From the NCBI RefSeq assembly GCF_907165045.1, contig NZ_CAJRAU010000002.1, positions 558,001 to 622,000 on the forward strand: a stretch of 64,000 nucleotides of DNA, in the 5' to 3' direction. Made by a program: the position numbers and the translations under genes. The stretch comes from Dyadobacter linearis. GTDB lineage: Bacteria; Bacteroidota; Bacteroidia; Cytophagales; Spirosomataceae. Numbering within the stretch: position 1 is the first letter of the stretch; each line of letters opens with the position of its first letter. Shown piece by piece: positions 39,495 to 48,693 of this stretch. The notes beneath the pieces are model-generated. The model had not been told where the DNA came from, did no database searches, and saw only the letters and a program-made list of their open reading frames with translations.

Positions 39495-41582
39495 CTAGCT
39501 GTCCAGCGGCATAGCCGGCAGCTCAACGAAAAATGCGGTCCCGATTCCGCTTTCTGATTCAAACCAGATCCTTCCACCGTGCGCTTCCACGATTTGTTTG
39601 CAGATTGACAATCCGATACCAAAAGATTGCTCACCCGCCGTTCCCGAGCGTTTCGCATTGTCGGAAGGCAGGAAAATCTCGCCTTTCAATTCGTCGGGAA
39701 TACCGATGCCATGGTCTCGGACCGTCAGCAATACCTGCGCGCCTTGCTTCTGTAAATTAACCAGTACGGTACTGCCCGGCGGCGAGAATTTGATCGCATT
39801 ACTGAGGAGGTTGCAGAATACCCGCCATATTTTTTCCCTGTCTACCGGCGCGGTGACTTCCTCAAATTGAAAGTCGAGGGTTTGTTGCTTTTCGCCGGCT
39901 TTGTGTCTCAACATATCCACGCACGATTGCACGATCTCCGGCAACGCAATGTTGCTGGTAGAGATCTTCTCTCGATCAGCACTTGACTGCAAAATCTGAC
40001 TGATCAGCGCATTCGCCATTTCACCCGACTGCTGCATCGCAGTTACTATTTCAAGCTGATCTTTGGAAGGGGTATGTTCCCAGAAAATGAGATGAGAGGC
40101 GGAGATCATCGCGGCGATAGGGCTGCGCAAATCGTGCGCTACAATCCTTAAAACTGTCTGATTTTCAGCTTCTGCATGTTCCAGCGCATTCACGGTATCC
40201 TGCAATACGATATTACTTTGTGTCACAGCCTTATTGAGTTCGGTGACGGCGCGCAAATTGGCCGCACTTCTCCGGGCGCTGCGCCAGATCTGGTACGCGA
40301 TCACACACAATGTGATCGAGATCAGGATAACAAAACGTAGGATCAGCTCCTTCTGAGCGTCCTTTTCGGCAACTAGCTCCACTTCGTGTTCGCGCTGTAC
40401 CTGCTGCAAAAGCACACTCACGTCACTCTTATTTTCTATGTTCTTTTTCAGTTTGTTGTTACGGTCGGTTTCCTGACTGGCCAGCATTAACCTGCCCGCT
40501 TCTTCAAATCTGCCCTGCCCGAACAGAACTGAACCCTGCAATTTTTGGTGCAAACTGGCGGTAGCCGCATCGTTCGCACTGCCGGTCACACTCTTTAATA
40601 TGCGCAGCTGTTCATCTGCTTTGCTGAACTCCTTTGTTTCGATATAAATCCTGGCTAGTAATTGACGGGAATCCCGCTCTACTTCCATTGACCAGTCAAT
40701 CTCCGGATCGTGTTGCAGGCATTTTTTCAGCAGCCTCTCGGCGATCTTCATTTCCTTTTTTAGTACATGAGCTTCCGCCTGGTTCAGTAAAATGACGATG
40801 CGCGCAAACTTGATAAAGTTCTTTTCGCGCGGAAATTTCGATTCATTTTTGTCAATGAAATCCATAGCCTTGCGAAACTGGTCCGAGGCAATATCCGGCT
40901 GATTCAAATGAATATATGCCATTCCGATATTGCGGATACTACCTTGTTTTTCAATGAATTGTAACTGGAAATTGTCTGCTTCGCGGCATTTGGCAAGTTC
41001 CTTCAGTTCCTGCTGCCAATATTCGATCGCCTGATAGTAGTTTTCTTCTTTGTAAGAAATATTCGCGATCCGGCTGCTGTACCTGGCACATTCGCAAATC
41101 TCGCCCAGGCCTGTCAGAAAGGATTTGCCGTGGTAGTAATTCCGGTAAGCCCGGTAATATTCTTTTTGTTTCAAAAGATCATCACCTTTTAAAAGTAACG
41201 CTTTCGAATATTCAGCCGGATACATTTCACGCACCTGCACGGACGAAAATAATAGCAGCAGACTATCCGTATAGCTCAATGCTTCTTCACTCAGCGTGGA
41301 ATCGCGGTGACACAACACTTTCATGAATTTGTAATATTGCATCCGGTCGGCGAAAGTCTTTTTCGGGCGGGTCGCCATGATGGAGTCGAGGGTGTGGATC
41401 GCATTTTTGATCCCGATTTTTCTGGAATGGCGGTCCAGGCTGTCGATCCACATTTCAAGCTGGTCTTCCTGCGCCGGTTTGATTGACTTTTGGCATTCTG
41501 TGAAAAACCAGAGGGCGGCAAAACAAAGTAGGAAAGTTTTTAAGGTATATGCAGGTACCGGCGAACCGAAATATTTCTTCAT
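39495..41582 (-). CDS. TPR-containing membrane histidine kinase
   Basis: Protein of 695 residues from the ATG at 41582 (MKKYFGSPVPAY); an upstream TTG start is less likely. N-terminal signal with a lipobox-like Cys30, a long TPR/helical sensor region (about 40-400), one membrane helix (about 411-431; FVILISITLCVIAYQIW), a coiled-coil linker, HisKA with His483 (RIVAHDLRSP), and HATPase_c with N box (LLSNAIKFSPPG), G1 (DHGIGIP) and G2 (FGIGLSICKQIVE). No receiver or regulator partner is next to it. Sensors of this kind, common in Cytophagales, have unknown signals. It converges with katG and shares its terminator. Confidence 0.92.
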   Translation of the reverse strand: MKKYFGSPVPAYTLKTFLLCFAALWFFTECQKSIKPAQEDQLEMWIDSLDRHSRKIGIKNAIHTLDSIMATRPKKTFADRMQYYKFMKVLCHRDSTLSEEALSYTDSLLLLFSSVQVREMYPAEYSKALLLKGDDLLKQKEYYRAYRNYYHGKSFLTGLGEICECARYSSRIANISYKEENYYQAIEYWQQELKELAKCREADNFQLQFIEKQGSIRNIGMAYIHLNQPDIASDQFRKAMDFIDKNESKFPREKNFIKFARIVILLNQAEAHVLKKEMKIAERLLKKCLQHDPEIDWSMEVERDSRQLLARIYIETKEFSKADEQLRILKSVTGSANDAATASLHQKLQGSVLFGQGRFEEAGRLMLASQETDRNNKLKKNIENKSDVSVLLQQVQREHEVELVAEKDAQKELILRFVILISITLCVIAYQIWRSARRSAANLRAVTELNKAVTQSNIVLQDTVNALEHAEAENQTVLRIVAHDLRSPIAAMISASHLIFWEHTPSKDQLEIVTAMQQSGEMANALISQILQSSADREKISTSNIALPEIVQSCVDMLRHKAGEKQQTLDFQFEEVTAPVDREKIWRVFCNLLSNAIKFSPPGSTVLVNLQKQGAQVLLTVRDHGIGIPDELKGEIFLPSDNAKRSGTAGEQSFGIGLSICKQIVEAHGGRIWFESESGIGTAFFVELPAMPLDS

Positions 41583-41872
41583 CAGTAAAGTTGTCAATGC
41601 GCACCCGAACTATTTACCTCAGGTAAGGTGTGTAGAAAAGCCCCGCGTTGCTAAGGCGGAGTAATGACATGTACGATGGAGGGCAATAGATAGTTTAGCC
41701 ACCAGACTAACCGAAAGGCAATTTTACGGAAAATTTATAAAACACCTTTGTAGCGAAATAGCTACGCGGCTATTAATACACGCCCCCAGGTGGTGCAATC
41801 GACGAACTTTTACTAAAAAGTTTGCATTGCCGGGCAAATAATCAGAAATTGCGCGCCCAATTTTCCAGACCA

Positions 41873-43132
41873 ATGACACCTCCTGTTTTTTGCGGTATTG
41901 ATTTCGGCACTTCCAATTCCAGTTTGGCGGTCGCGGATCAAAACGATGTTTTTCTGATCCCGGTCGAAAACGACCATACTACCATTCCCAGCGCAATGTT
42001 CTTTGCGCGTAAAGACAATCACGCTTATTTCGGGCGCGAGGCGACAGAACGGTTTCTGACACGCCAGCCCGGCCGGCTGATGCGCAGCCTCAAACGGGTA
42101 CTAGGCACACCTGCGATGCGCCAGGGAACGATGGTAAACGGTGAGTTGATGAAGTTCCACCAGATCATCGCCGCCTTTTTGGACCAGATGAAGCGGAAAG
42201 CCGAGGCCGATTGCGGGACCGAACTCCGGCACGTGGTAATGGGGCGGCCCGTACATTTTGTAGACAACGATCCTGCCGCCGATCAGCGCGCCGAGAGCGA
42301 ATTGAAAGCGGTTGCAACGAGCCTTGGTTTTGAGCACGTCGGTTTTCAATATGAACCAATTGCAGCTGCATTCGCCCACGAGCGCAGGCTTTCCGGCGAG
42401 AAACTGGCAATCGTGGTAGACCTGGGCGGCGGAACTTCTGATTTTACGATCATCCGCCTTTCGAAGGAAAATGCACGCAAGTCCGACCGGAACAGCGATA
42501 TTCTTGCCAATACCGGTGTGCGCTTGGGTGGAAATGATTTTGATAAAGACCTGAGTCTGGCTGAAATGATGCCCGAACTGGGATTCAGGACCAGATATGG
42601 TGCCAAAAACCTGGAAGTTCCGTCTTACCATTATTTCGATTTGTCGGAATGGAGCAAAGTAAACTTCCTGTATACAAACCGGATCGTTTTTCAGGCAAAA
42701 CAATTACTGCGGGAAACGCATGACCCTGTACGTTACGGCAGGCTGATCAACGTGCTGGAACAGGAAACCGGGCACGCGGTACTGGCGGAAACGGAGAAGA
42801 TCAAGATCGGGCTGGCCAGCAGGGAGCGTTTCGCCGCGGCACTGGATTTTATCGACGAGGATCTCCGCATTGATGTGGCCAGAGAAGATTTCAATGCTGC
42901 TATTACATCCAAAACTGAGAAGATCGTGAGCGCGGCGCGGGAATGCCTGCAAGCCGCCGGGATATTGCCCGAAGCGATAAGCCTGGTGATCATGACCGGC
43001 GGCTCTACCGAGATCCCGCTCATTCAGGAACAATTCCGCAAGCTATTCCCTGCGGCTGAATGGTCAGAAGAAAACAAGCTTTCCAGCGTCGGACTCGGCC
43101 TTGCTTACGATGCCCGAAGCCGTTTTTCCTGA
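41873..43132 (+). CDS. Hsp70-like ATPase lacking the substrate-binding domain (YegD-like)
   Basis: Protein of 419 residues starting at the ATG at 41873 (MTPPVFCGIDFGTSNSSLAV). Actin-type ATP-binding motifs are visible: phosphate 1 (CGIDFGTSNSS), phosphate 2 (VVDLGGGTSDFTI) and the adenosine motif (IMTGGSTEIPLIQ). It ends shortly after the nucleotide-binding fold, so no peptide-binding domain or lid is present. This matches YegD-type chaperone relatives. It is a single-gene unit with a terminator after it, and its client or partner is unknown. Confidence 0.9.
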   Translation: MTPPVFCGIDFGTSNSSLAVADQNDVFLIPVENDHTTIPSAMFFARKDNHAYFGREATERFLTRQPGRLMRSLKRVLGTPAMRQGTMVNGELMKFHQIIAAFLDQMKRKAEADCGTELRHVVMGRPVHFVDNDPAADQRAESELKAVATSLGFEHVGFQYEPIAAAFAHERRLSGEKLAIVVDLGGGTSDFTIIRLSKENARKSDRNSDILANTGVRLGGNDFDKDLSLAEMMPELGFRTRYGAKNLEVPSYHYFDLSEWSKVNFLYTNRIVFQAKQLLRETHDPVRYGRLINVLEQETGHAVLAETEKIKIGLASRERFAAALDFIDEDLRIDVAREDFNAAITSKTEKIVSAARECLQAAGILPEAISLVIMTGGSTEIPLIQEQFRKLFPAAEWSEENKLSSVGLGLAYDARSRFS

Positions 43133-43171
43133 AAGCAGAAAAAGTCTCCGATAGCTCTTCGTTTTTTTTGC

Positions 43172-43200
43172 AGCGCGCCTCGTAACAGGCGCGCTTTCTT
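43172..43200. terminator. Terminator after the Hsp70-like gene
   Basis: AGCGCGCCT and AGGCGCGCT form a 9-bp GC-rich stem with CGTAAC as loop, followed by TTCTTGTT. A run of eight T lies just before it on the same strand, giving an A-run for the opposite strand. Confidence 0.8.
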
Positions 43201-43586
43201 GTTAGGCCCGGGCAGGAACTGTTTTCAGATGCGTATCAATACTGACGCAATCAGAACAATACGGAACCATTAATATGTACTGTTTCAAGAAATTCAAATA
43301 CAGAGTAACTGAGCAGCGACAAATTTTACGCGCCAAATTCTACACTGAAACTTCCGTGAATAATATTCTGAATGCATGAATTTGTGTAGTAGGATCCGAT
43401 GCTTTTTTTGCAGGCCATATAGAACAATTAGCAGCTGCGTAGTAGGAGTGAGGACAATTGACGATATGTTGTAAATAATTGATAATTAGAGCATTAAAAA
43501 TGATACCGTTAAATAATTGACGGCTTGCCCGTTGGTAAATCTGATACAATTATTCTAAATTTTAACTGTATCATTTCCTCCGAATC
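43201..43586. other. 386-base AT-rich gap before the CotH-like gene
   Basis: No protein frame or RNA gene was recognised. The last 100 bases are AT-rich and must contain the promoter of the CotH-like gene, although no clear TAnnTTTG element stands out. Confidence 0.5.
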
Positions 43587-46500
43587 ATGAAATATTTACA
43601 ACTTTCAATTTGGATGCTGGCCAGCCTGGTCTTTCCCAAATGCAACGCACAATCTGTTTTTATTAACGAATTAATGGCTTCCAATTCCAACGCCTATCAG
43701 GATCAGGTAGGTGAGGACGAAGATTGGATAGAACTGTATAATGCAGGTGGCACCACGGTGGATCTTGGTGGCTACTATGTTTCCGATGATCCCGGAGAGC
43801 TCAAAAAATTTCAGCTGCCATCAGGCACCGGTGACTACGTAATGCCGGCCGGTTCCTACCTGATACTCTGGGCGAGCGGTAAAACCCACCTGGCCCGTCA
43901 CCTGAGCTTCAACCTGAGCGGGGACGGAGAGGAATTTTTCTTGTCGACACCGGGTGAGGTTATCGTAGATCACCTTGGGTTTCCAAAGCAGCGGACGGAT
44001 ATTTCTTATGGACGAAAGACAAACGGAGGTCCGGATATCGTTTTTTTCTCACCTTCTTCGCCCAATGCAGGCAATGTAGCGGCCAATTCCTTCACTGGCA
44101 TTTCGGAGCCGCCTGCCATGAGCGCGGCAAGTGGTTTTTTCCAAAATCCTTTTACACTTACCATCACTTCTGCTGTTCCGGGAGCAGAGATCTATTACAC
44201 GACCGACGGTTCCGAGCCGAACAAGAACAACACGGTCGCACCCGGCACCGCCTACCAGTTCAAAAACCAGTATCCGCAAAACCCCGGACAGTCTGCCGGG
44301 CCAACGCTGACCCGAAATTTTCTGACCTTAAAGCAAAATTCCCCGTTAAATCTGTCCATCACCGACAAGTCTTCTCAACCCGACGTTTATGCCTCCATCT
44401 CTACGACCAACGACTTCACGCCCACTTATGCAGCTGTCCCTGTCAAGCCGGTTTACAAGGGGATGGTGGTGAGGGCCAAAGTGTATGAGACGGGCAAGTT
44501 GCCCAGCGAGACCATTTCCAGGTCGTACTGGTTTACACCAAACGGTCAGCCGAAATCAAACCTGCCTGTATTTTCAATTAAGACTAATCCGGATCATATG
44601 TTCGATTACGTGAAAGGGATTGGTGTGGCTGGCAAAGATTTCGTCGACTGGCGCAATGCAAATCCTGCTGCTGGTTCATTCGGTGTACCCGCTGGCAACT
44701 ATTACAGAAGCGACGAGATACCCGTGAATGTGGAAATGCTGGTAGATGGTGTGCCAGTGATGAACCAGGAACTGGGGCTGCGTATTCATGGTGCAGGTTC
44801 GCGAACGCACGACAAAAAGAGTTTCCGGCTCTACTCGACCGGTCAGAACGCGTCGCAGAGCAATATCGATTACCCTATCTTTCCATCGCTTAATTTCCAT
44901 ACGTTCAAACGGTTGTTACTCAGGAATTCCGGAAATGATTATGAGAGAATGTTGCTAAAAGACGCCTACATTCATCAGATTGCGAAGGGACTTGATATGG
45001 AATTGCAGGATTACCGGCCGGCAGTGACCTATCTGAACGGAGAATATTGGGGAATTCACGACGTAAGGGAGCGTCTCGACGAATACTATTACGCAAGTCA
45101 CTACGCGCTGGAACCGGATCACATCGAGTTCTTCGCCGATCCCGATATTTCCGGGAATTCGGGGCATTATGGTGATCTCTCCAATTACATTAAAACCCAT
45201 AATATGGCCGACGCCGGCAGCTATAATTATGCGCTGGAACGAATGGACATGGATAATTTTATCGACTATTGCGTGCTCGAACTATACGCTGCCAACTGGG
45301 ACTGGCCCTATGGAAACGTCACTTACTGGCGGCACAAAGTCCCCTACAACCCGGCGGCGGGTAAAGGTAAGGACGGGCGGTGGAGATGGTCGCTGTTCGA
45401 CGTTGACCTGAGTTTTGAAGAGGTCGATGCCAATCAATTCGGAAAAGCATTGGGTGCGCCCGATTTTCTATTGCAATACCTTTTGCCAAATCCAACATTC
45501 AAAAAGAAATTCATCAACAGGTATGCAGATCTGATCAACTCCTATTTTCAGCCGCAACGACTGCTGGCGGAGATTGAATCCTGTAAAAATGCGATCAGCG
45601 GCGAGATCCCTGAAAATATCAAACGCTGGAACCGGCCTGCCAGCGTGGACGCCTGGGAAGCAAATATCCAACTCATGGTCAACTTTGCAACCAACCGCCC
45701 GAACATTGCGCGCAGCCACATTCAAAGCCAGTTTGGTCTGAACGAAGGGACCCGGCAGATCACAGTAAATGTCTCTAATGCAGCACACGGGTTTGTCCGC
45801 GTGAACACCATCGATATCCTGCCAACAACACCGGGATTAACAGGAAATCCGTATCCGTGGAAGGGAACCTATTTTAAAGATGTATCAATAGCGCTTACCG
45901 CAATTCCCAAGCCGGGTTTTAAATTTTTACAATGGGAAAATATTACCAACGGCGATGTGCTAATTACACCCACGATCGAGTTTGTTCCGTCTTCGGGCTC
46001 CAATTACCGGGCGGTTTTCGGGACAGACGTAGCGCCGACGAAATTTCCGGAACCGCTCGATGAAAGCGCCTGCGTGTACCTTCTCACTTCCTGGGCGGCC
46101 AATGCCGCCGCCGGGACGTTTCCCGCGCATATGGGATTTGTATATATGGCCAACGATGATCCGGAATTGAGTTCGGAAGTAGTTGGGTTTACAAGTGGCG
46201 CGTATGATCTTACTAGCCGGACGAGGATCAGCGGGCTTGGCGACGAAGGAATATCGTTTATCAATACCGGAAATGCCGCTGGCAACCCGGGCTATGCAGG
46301 GATGAAGCTGGGAGGGGCTATTCTTGCACTCAACACAACCGGCAAAACGCAGGTGAGTGTGAAGTGGACAGGCGGTACGGTTACGCCCAATTTCCGCCCT
46401 TACGCGATCCGGTTGCAATACCGGCTCTCCGAAACGGGCCCTTTCACCGATGTACTTAACACCAGCAGCCAGCCTGTGGAATATGTGAGGTCAGCCACTG

Positions 46501-47201
46501 CCGGGCATTCGCAAATGATGCCTTGGGTAAAATTGCCCGCCGCTGCCCTGAACCAGCCTTACGTGCAGCTTTTATGGAGATACTATTGCATTGATCCAAC
46601 GATTGGCGGCGCCCGGGACGAACTGCGGCTGGACGATATTGCAATACAATCCTGCTCGGACCCGCTGCCTGTCACATTGGTACGGTTTGATGCCAAACCC
46701 GTTGAGAATCAGGTATCAATAACGTGGGAAACGAGCAGTGAGCTGAATAACCATCATTTTGAAGTGGAGCGGTCGGCTGATGCTAAAAAATGGCTTTTGC
46801 TTAAATCCGTACCCGGAAATGGAACGAGCTCTCAGCCGAACTGGTACAGGATTGCCGACGAGCTGCCGCTGGGTGGCAGGAGCTATTACCGCCTCAAACA
46901 GATCGACTACGATCAGACCTATATGTATTCAAATCTGGTCTCTGTGAATCGCCCCCAGCCGGAAGCCGCAATGCTCTACCCGAATCCGGTCAAAAGCGTA
47001 CTTCGTATCATTTTGCCGCAGCCCTGCGACGCAAGTTCCTATTTGATCACAGATATAGCCGGGAGGAAACGAAAAGCGGGTAAGATATCTAATTGTGATG
47101 CGCTGGCGATACCGGTTGAAACGCTGGGCTCAGGCTTGTACATGGTGCAGATTACAATGAAAACCGGGACAATCTTGCGTCTGAAATTTTTGAAAGAATA
47201 G
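43587..47201 (+). CDS. Very large secreted lamin-tail/CotH-domain protein with T9SS sorting signal
   Basis: Protein of 1204 residues: signal peptide (ends near KCNAQS), lamin-tail domain (about 25-150; INELMASNSNAYQDQVGEDE), chitobiase-like beta domain (about 180-320; YYTTDGSEPN), CotH kinase-like domain (about 345-690; GLRIHGAGSRTHDKKSFRLY; NSGNDYERMLLKDAYIH; GIHDVRERLDEYY; WRWSLFDVDLSF), beta domains, a fibronectin-like part and a C-terminal T9SS type A sorting domain (MLYPNPVKSVLRI ... LGSGLYMVQI). CotH proteins from spore-formers phosphorylate coat proteins. Here the protein is exported to the surface, so its substrate must be outside. Function beyond CotH membership is inferred. Confidence 0.9.
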   Translation: MKYLQLSIWMLASLVFPKCNAQSVFINELMASNSNAYQDQVGEDEDWIELYNAGGTTVDLGGYYVSDDPGELKKFQLPSGTGDYVMPAGSYLILWASGKTHLARHLSFNLSGDGEEFFLSTPGEVIVDHLGFPKQRTDISYGRKTNGGPDIVFFSPSSPNAGNVAANSFTGISEPPAMSAASGFFQNPFTLTITSAVPGAEIYYTTDGSEPNKNNTVAPGTAYQFKNQYPQNPGQSAGPTLTRNFLTLKQNSPLNLSITDKSSQPDVYASISTTNDFTPTYAAVPVKPVYKGMVVRAKVYETGKLPSETISRSYWFTPNGQPKSNLPVFSIKTNPDHMFDYVKGIGVAGKDFVDWRNANPAAGSFGVPAGNYYRSDEIPVNVEMLVDGVPVMNQELGLRIHGAGSRTHDKKSFRLYSTGQNASQSNIDYPIFPSLNFHTFKRLLLRNSGNDYERMLLKDAYIHQIAKGLDMELQDYRPAVTYLNGEYWGIHDVRERLDEYYYASHYALEPDHIEFFADPDISGNSGHYGDLSNYIKTHNMADAGSYNYALERMDMDNFIDYCVLELYAANWDWPYGNVTYWRHKVPYNPAAGKGKDGRWRWSLFDVDLSFEEVDANQFGKALGAPDFLLQYLLPNPTFKKKFINRYADLINSYFQPQRLLAEIESCKNAISGEIPENIKRWNRPASVDAWEANIQLMVNFATNRPNIARSHIQSQFGLNEGTRQITVNVSNAAHGFVRVNTIDILPTTPGLTGNPYPWKGTYFKDVSIALTAIPKPGFKFLQWENITNGDVLITPTIEFVPSSGSNYRAVFGTDVAPTKFPEPLDESACVYLLTSWAANAAAGTFPAHMGFVYMANDDPELSSEVVGFTSGAYDLTSRTRISGLGDEGISFINTGNAAGNPGYAGMKLGGAILALNTTGKTQVSVKWTGGTVTPNFRPYAIRLQYRLSETGPFTDVLNTSSQPVEYVRSATAGHSQMMPWVKLPAAALNQPYVQLLWRYYCIDPTIGGARDELRLDDIAIQSCSDPLPVTLVRFDAKPVENQVSITWETSSELNNHHFEVERSADAKKWLLLKSVPGNGTSSQPNWYRIADELPLGGRSYYRLKQIDYDQTYMYSNLVSVNRPQPEAAMLYPNPVKSVLRIILPQPCDASSYLITDIAGRKRKAGKISNCDALAIPVETLGSGLYMVQITMKTGTILRLKFLKE

Positions 47202-47220
47202 CAGCATCGTATTTTCAGTA

Positions 47221-47260
47221 AGCCGGGATGCTTTTTGGCAAGAGTATCCCGGCTATAAAA
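47221..47260 (+). terminator. Terminator after the CotH-like gene
   Basis: AGCCGGGAT and TATCCCGGCT form a strong stem about 20 bases after the stop. A second stem (TCAGGC/GCCTGA, about 47263-47286) follows. Confidence 0.75.
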
Positions 47261-47350
47261 AAGTCAGGCAGGTATTGCCCGCCTGATCTCTGGTATGATT
47301 GTTTTTTGTAGTGTGGGCTTGGTAATATCACCATTGACCAACACTATAAT

Positions 47351-48625
47351 ATGCAACGCATCAAGTTTATTATCACGCTGATCAAGGATAGTTTTGCCGA
47401 ATTTATGGAGGATAATGTGCTCAAACTTTCCGCGGCCTTATCCTACTATACCATATTTTCACTGGCCCCGATGCTGCTCCTGATCATTTCTATCGTCAGC
47501 ATTTTTTTCGGAAGAGAGGCTTTTCAGGGTGAATTGTATGCCCAGATTAGCGGATTAGTGGGAAAGCAGGCGGCTGTGCAGGTACAGGAACTGATTAAGA
47601 ATGCCGCGATCACCGACAAGTCCAAACTGGCCGCTGCAATAGGAGGGGTAACGCTGCTGATCGGTGCGACGGGGGTTTTTGCTGAAATCCAGGATTCTAT
47701 TAATTACATCTGGGCGATAAAGTCCAAGCCGCAACGCAGCTGGCTGCAATACCTCAAAAACAGGCTGTTGTCTTTCTCGATAATCCTCACGCTAGGCTTT
47801 CTCCTGATCGTCTCGCTCGGCGTGAATGCAGCGGTGGATTTGCTTAGTAACAGATTGGAAAGGTACTTTTCGGAAGTTTCAGTGGTCATATTTTCAATTC
47901 TGAATGTCGGGCTTGTATTGGTGATCATAACTGCCTTGTTTACAGTGATATTCAAGATCCTGCCCGACGGACACGTGCGTTGGAAGGAGTGTCTGGTGGG
48001 TGCTACTTTCACCTCCATCATGTTCGCGATCGGGAAATTCGCGATCAGCTTCTACCTCGGTCAGTCCGATCTTGGCGCCGCCTACGGAACTTCGGCGTCT
48101 ATTGTAATCCTGCTTACCTGGATCTATTATTCATCTATTATTCTGTATTTCGGTGCGGAGTTTACCAAGGTTTATGCCAGATCTGATGGTATCGCGATTT
48201 CGCCCAACGAACACGCGGTTCTTATATCGAGGCACGAAGTTGTGGTGGATCACGGACCAGGTACACCTGCGCCGGAAGAGACCAAGAATGCGGAAAAAGG
48301 TGCGAAAAAAAGTCCCTTTGCTATTTTTACCAAATTCATTGATGATAAGCTCGACCAGATCAAGGCAGAATTTAATGCATTCGTTGCCAAAATAGCTTCG
48401 CCGGTAACCTACTACGGAATTATGGCGCTGATCGCATTAACGATTGGTATCACGATCATCCTGATCCTCGGGCAACTGCTCAACCGAGCGCTCGACAGCT
48501 ATTTCCTGGGATATGTGATCCTGATCGGGTCCACATTGGTTTTCCTGGCTTTGAGTATCATTTACGGTAAAGGCCTGAGGGAATTTATTGCGCGAATGAT
48601 GACCAAAATAAATAAAGAAGATTAA
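47351..48625 (+). CDS. YihY/BrkB-family inner-membrane protein with extra C-terminal segment
   Basis: Protein of 424 residues. The YihY core (about 1-285) has its six membrane helices and the family motifs LSAALSYYTIFSLAPMLLLI, LLIGATGVFAEIQDSINYIW, WKECLVGATFTSIMFAIGK and YGTSASIVILLTWIYYSSII. After it comes a roughly 135-residue extension: a charged linker (about 290-345), two additional hydrophobic segments (YYGIMALIALTIGITIILIL and YFLGYVILIGSTLVFLAL) and a basic end. The family's function is unsettled. A hairpin terminator follows. Confidence 0.92.
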   Translation: MQRIKFIITLIKDSFAEFMEDNVLKLSAALSYYTIFSLAPMLLLIISIVSIFFGREAFQGELYAQISGLVGKQAAVQVQELIKNAAITDKSKLAAAIGGVTLLIGATGVFAEIQDSINYIWAIKSKPQRSWLQYLKNRLLSFSIILTLGFLLIVSLGVNAAVDLLSNRLERYFSEVSVVIFSILNVGLVLVIITALFTVIFKILPDGHVRWKECLVGATFTSIMFAIGKFAISFYLGQSDLGAAYGTSASIVILLTWIYYSSIILYFGAEFTKVYARSDGIAISPNEHAVLISRHEVVVDHGPGTPAPEETKNAEKGAKKSPFAIFTKFIDDKLDQIKAEFNAFVAKIASPVTYYGIMALIALTIGITIILILGQLLNRALDSYFLGYVILIGSTLVFLALSIIYGKGLREFIARMMTKINKED

Positions 48626-48641
48626 CAAAAAAGATCGTAGA

Positions 48642-48687
48642 AGCTCCCGGCTTTCCGATTCTCAGGAATGCCGGGAGCTATTTTTTT
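48642..48687. terminator. Bidirectional terminator between the YihY-like and GH71/99-like genes
   Basis: AGCTCCCGGC and GCCGGGAGCT form a 10-bp stem with an 18-base loop. ATTTTTTT follows on the plus strand and an A-rich flank supplies T on the minus strand. Both neighbouring genes end here. Confidence 0.88.
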
Positions 48688-48693
48688 ATGCAA

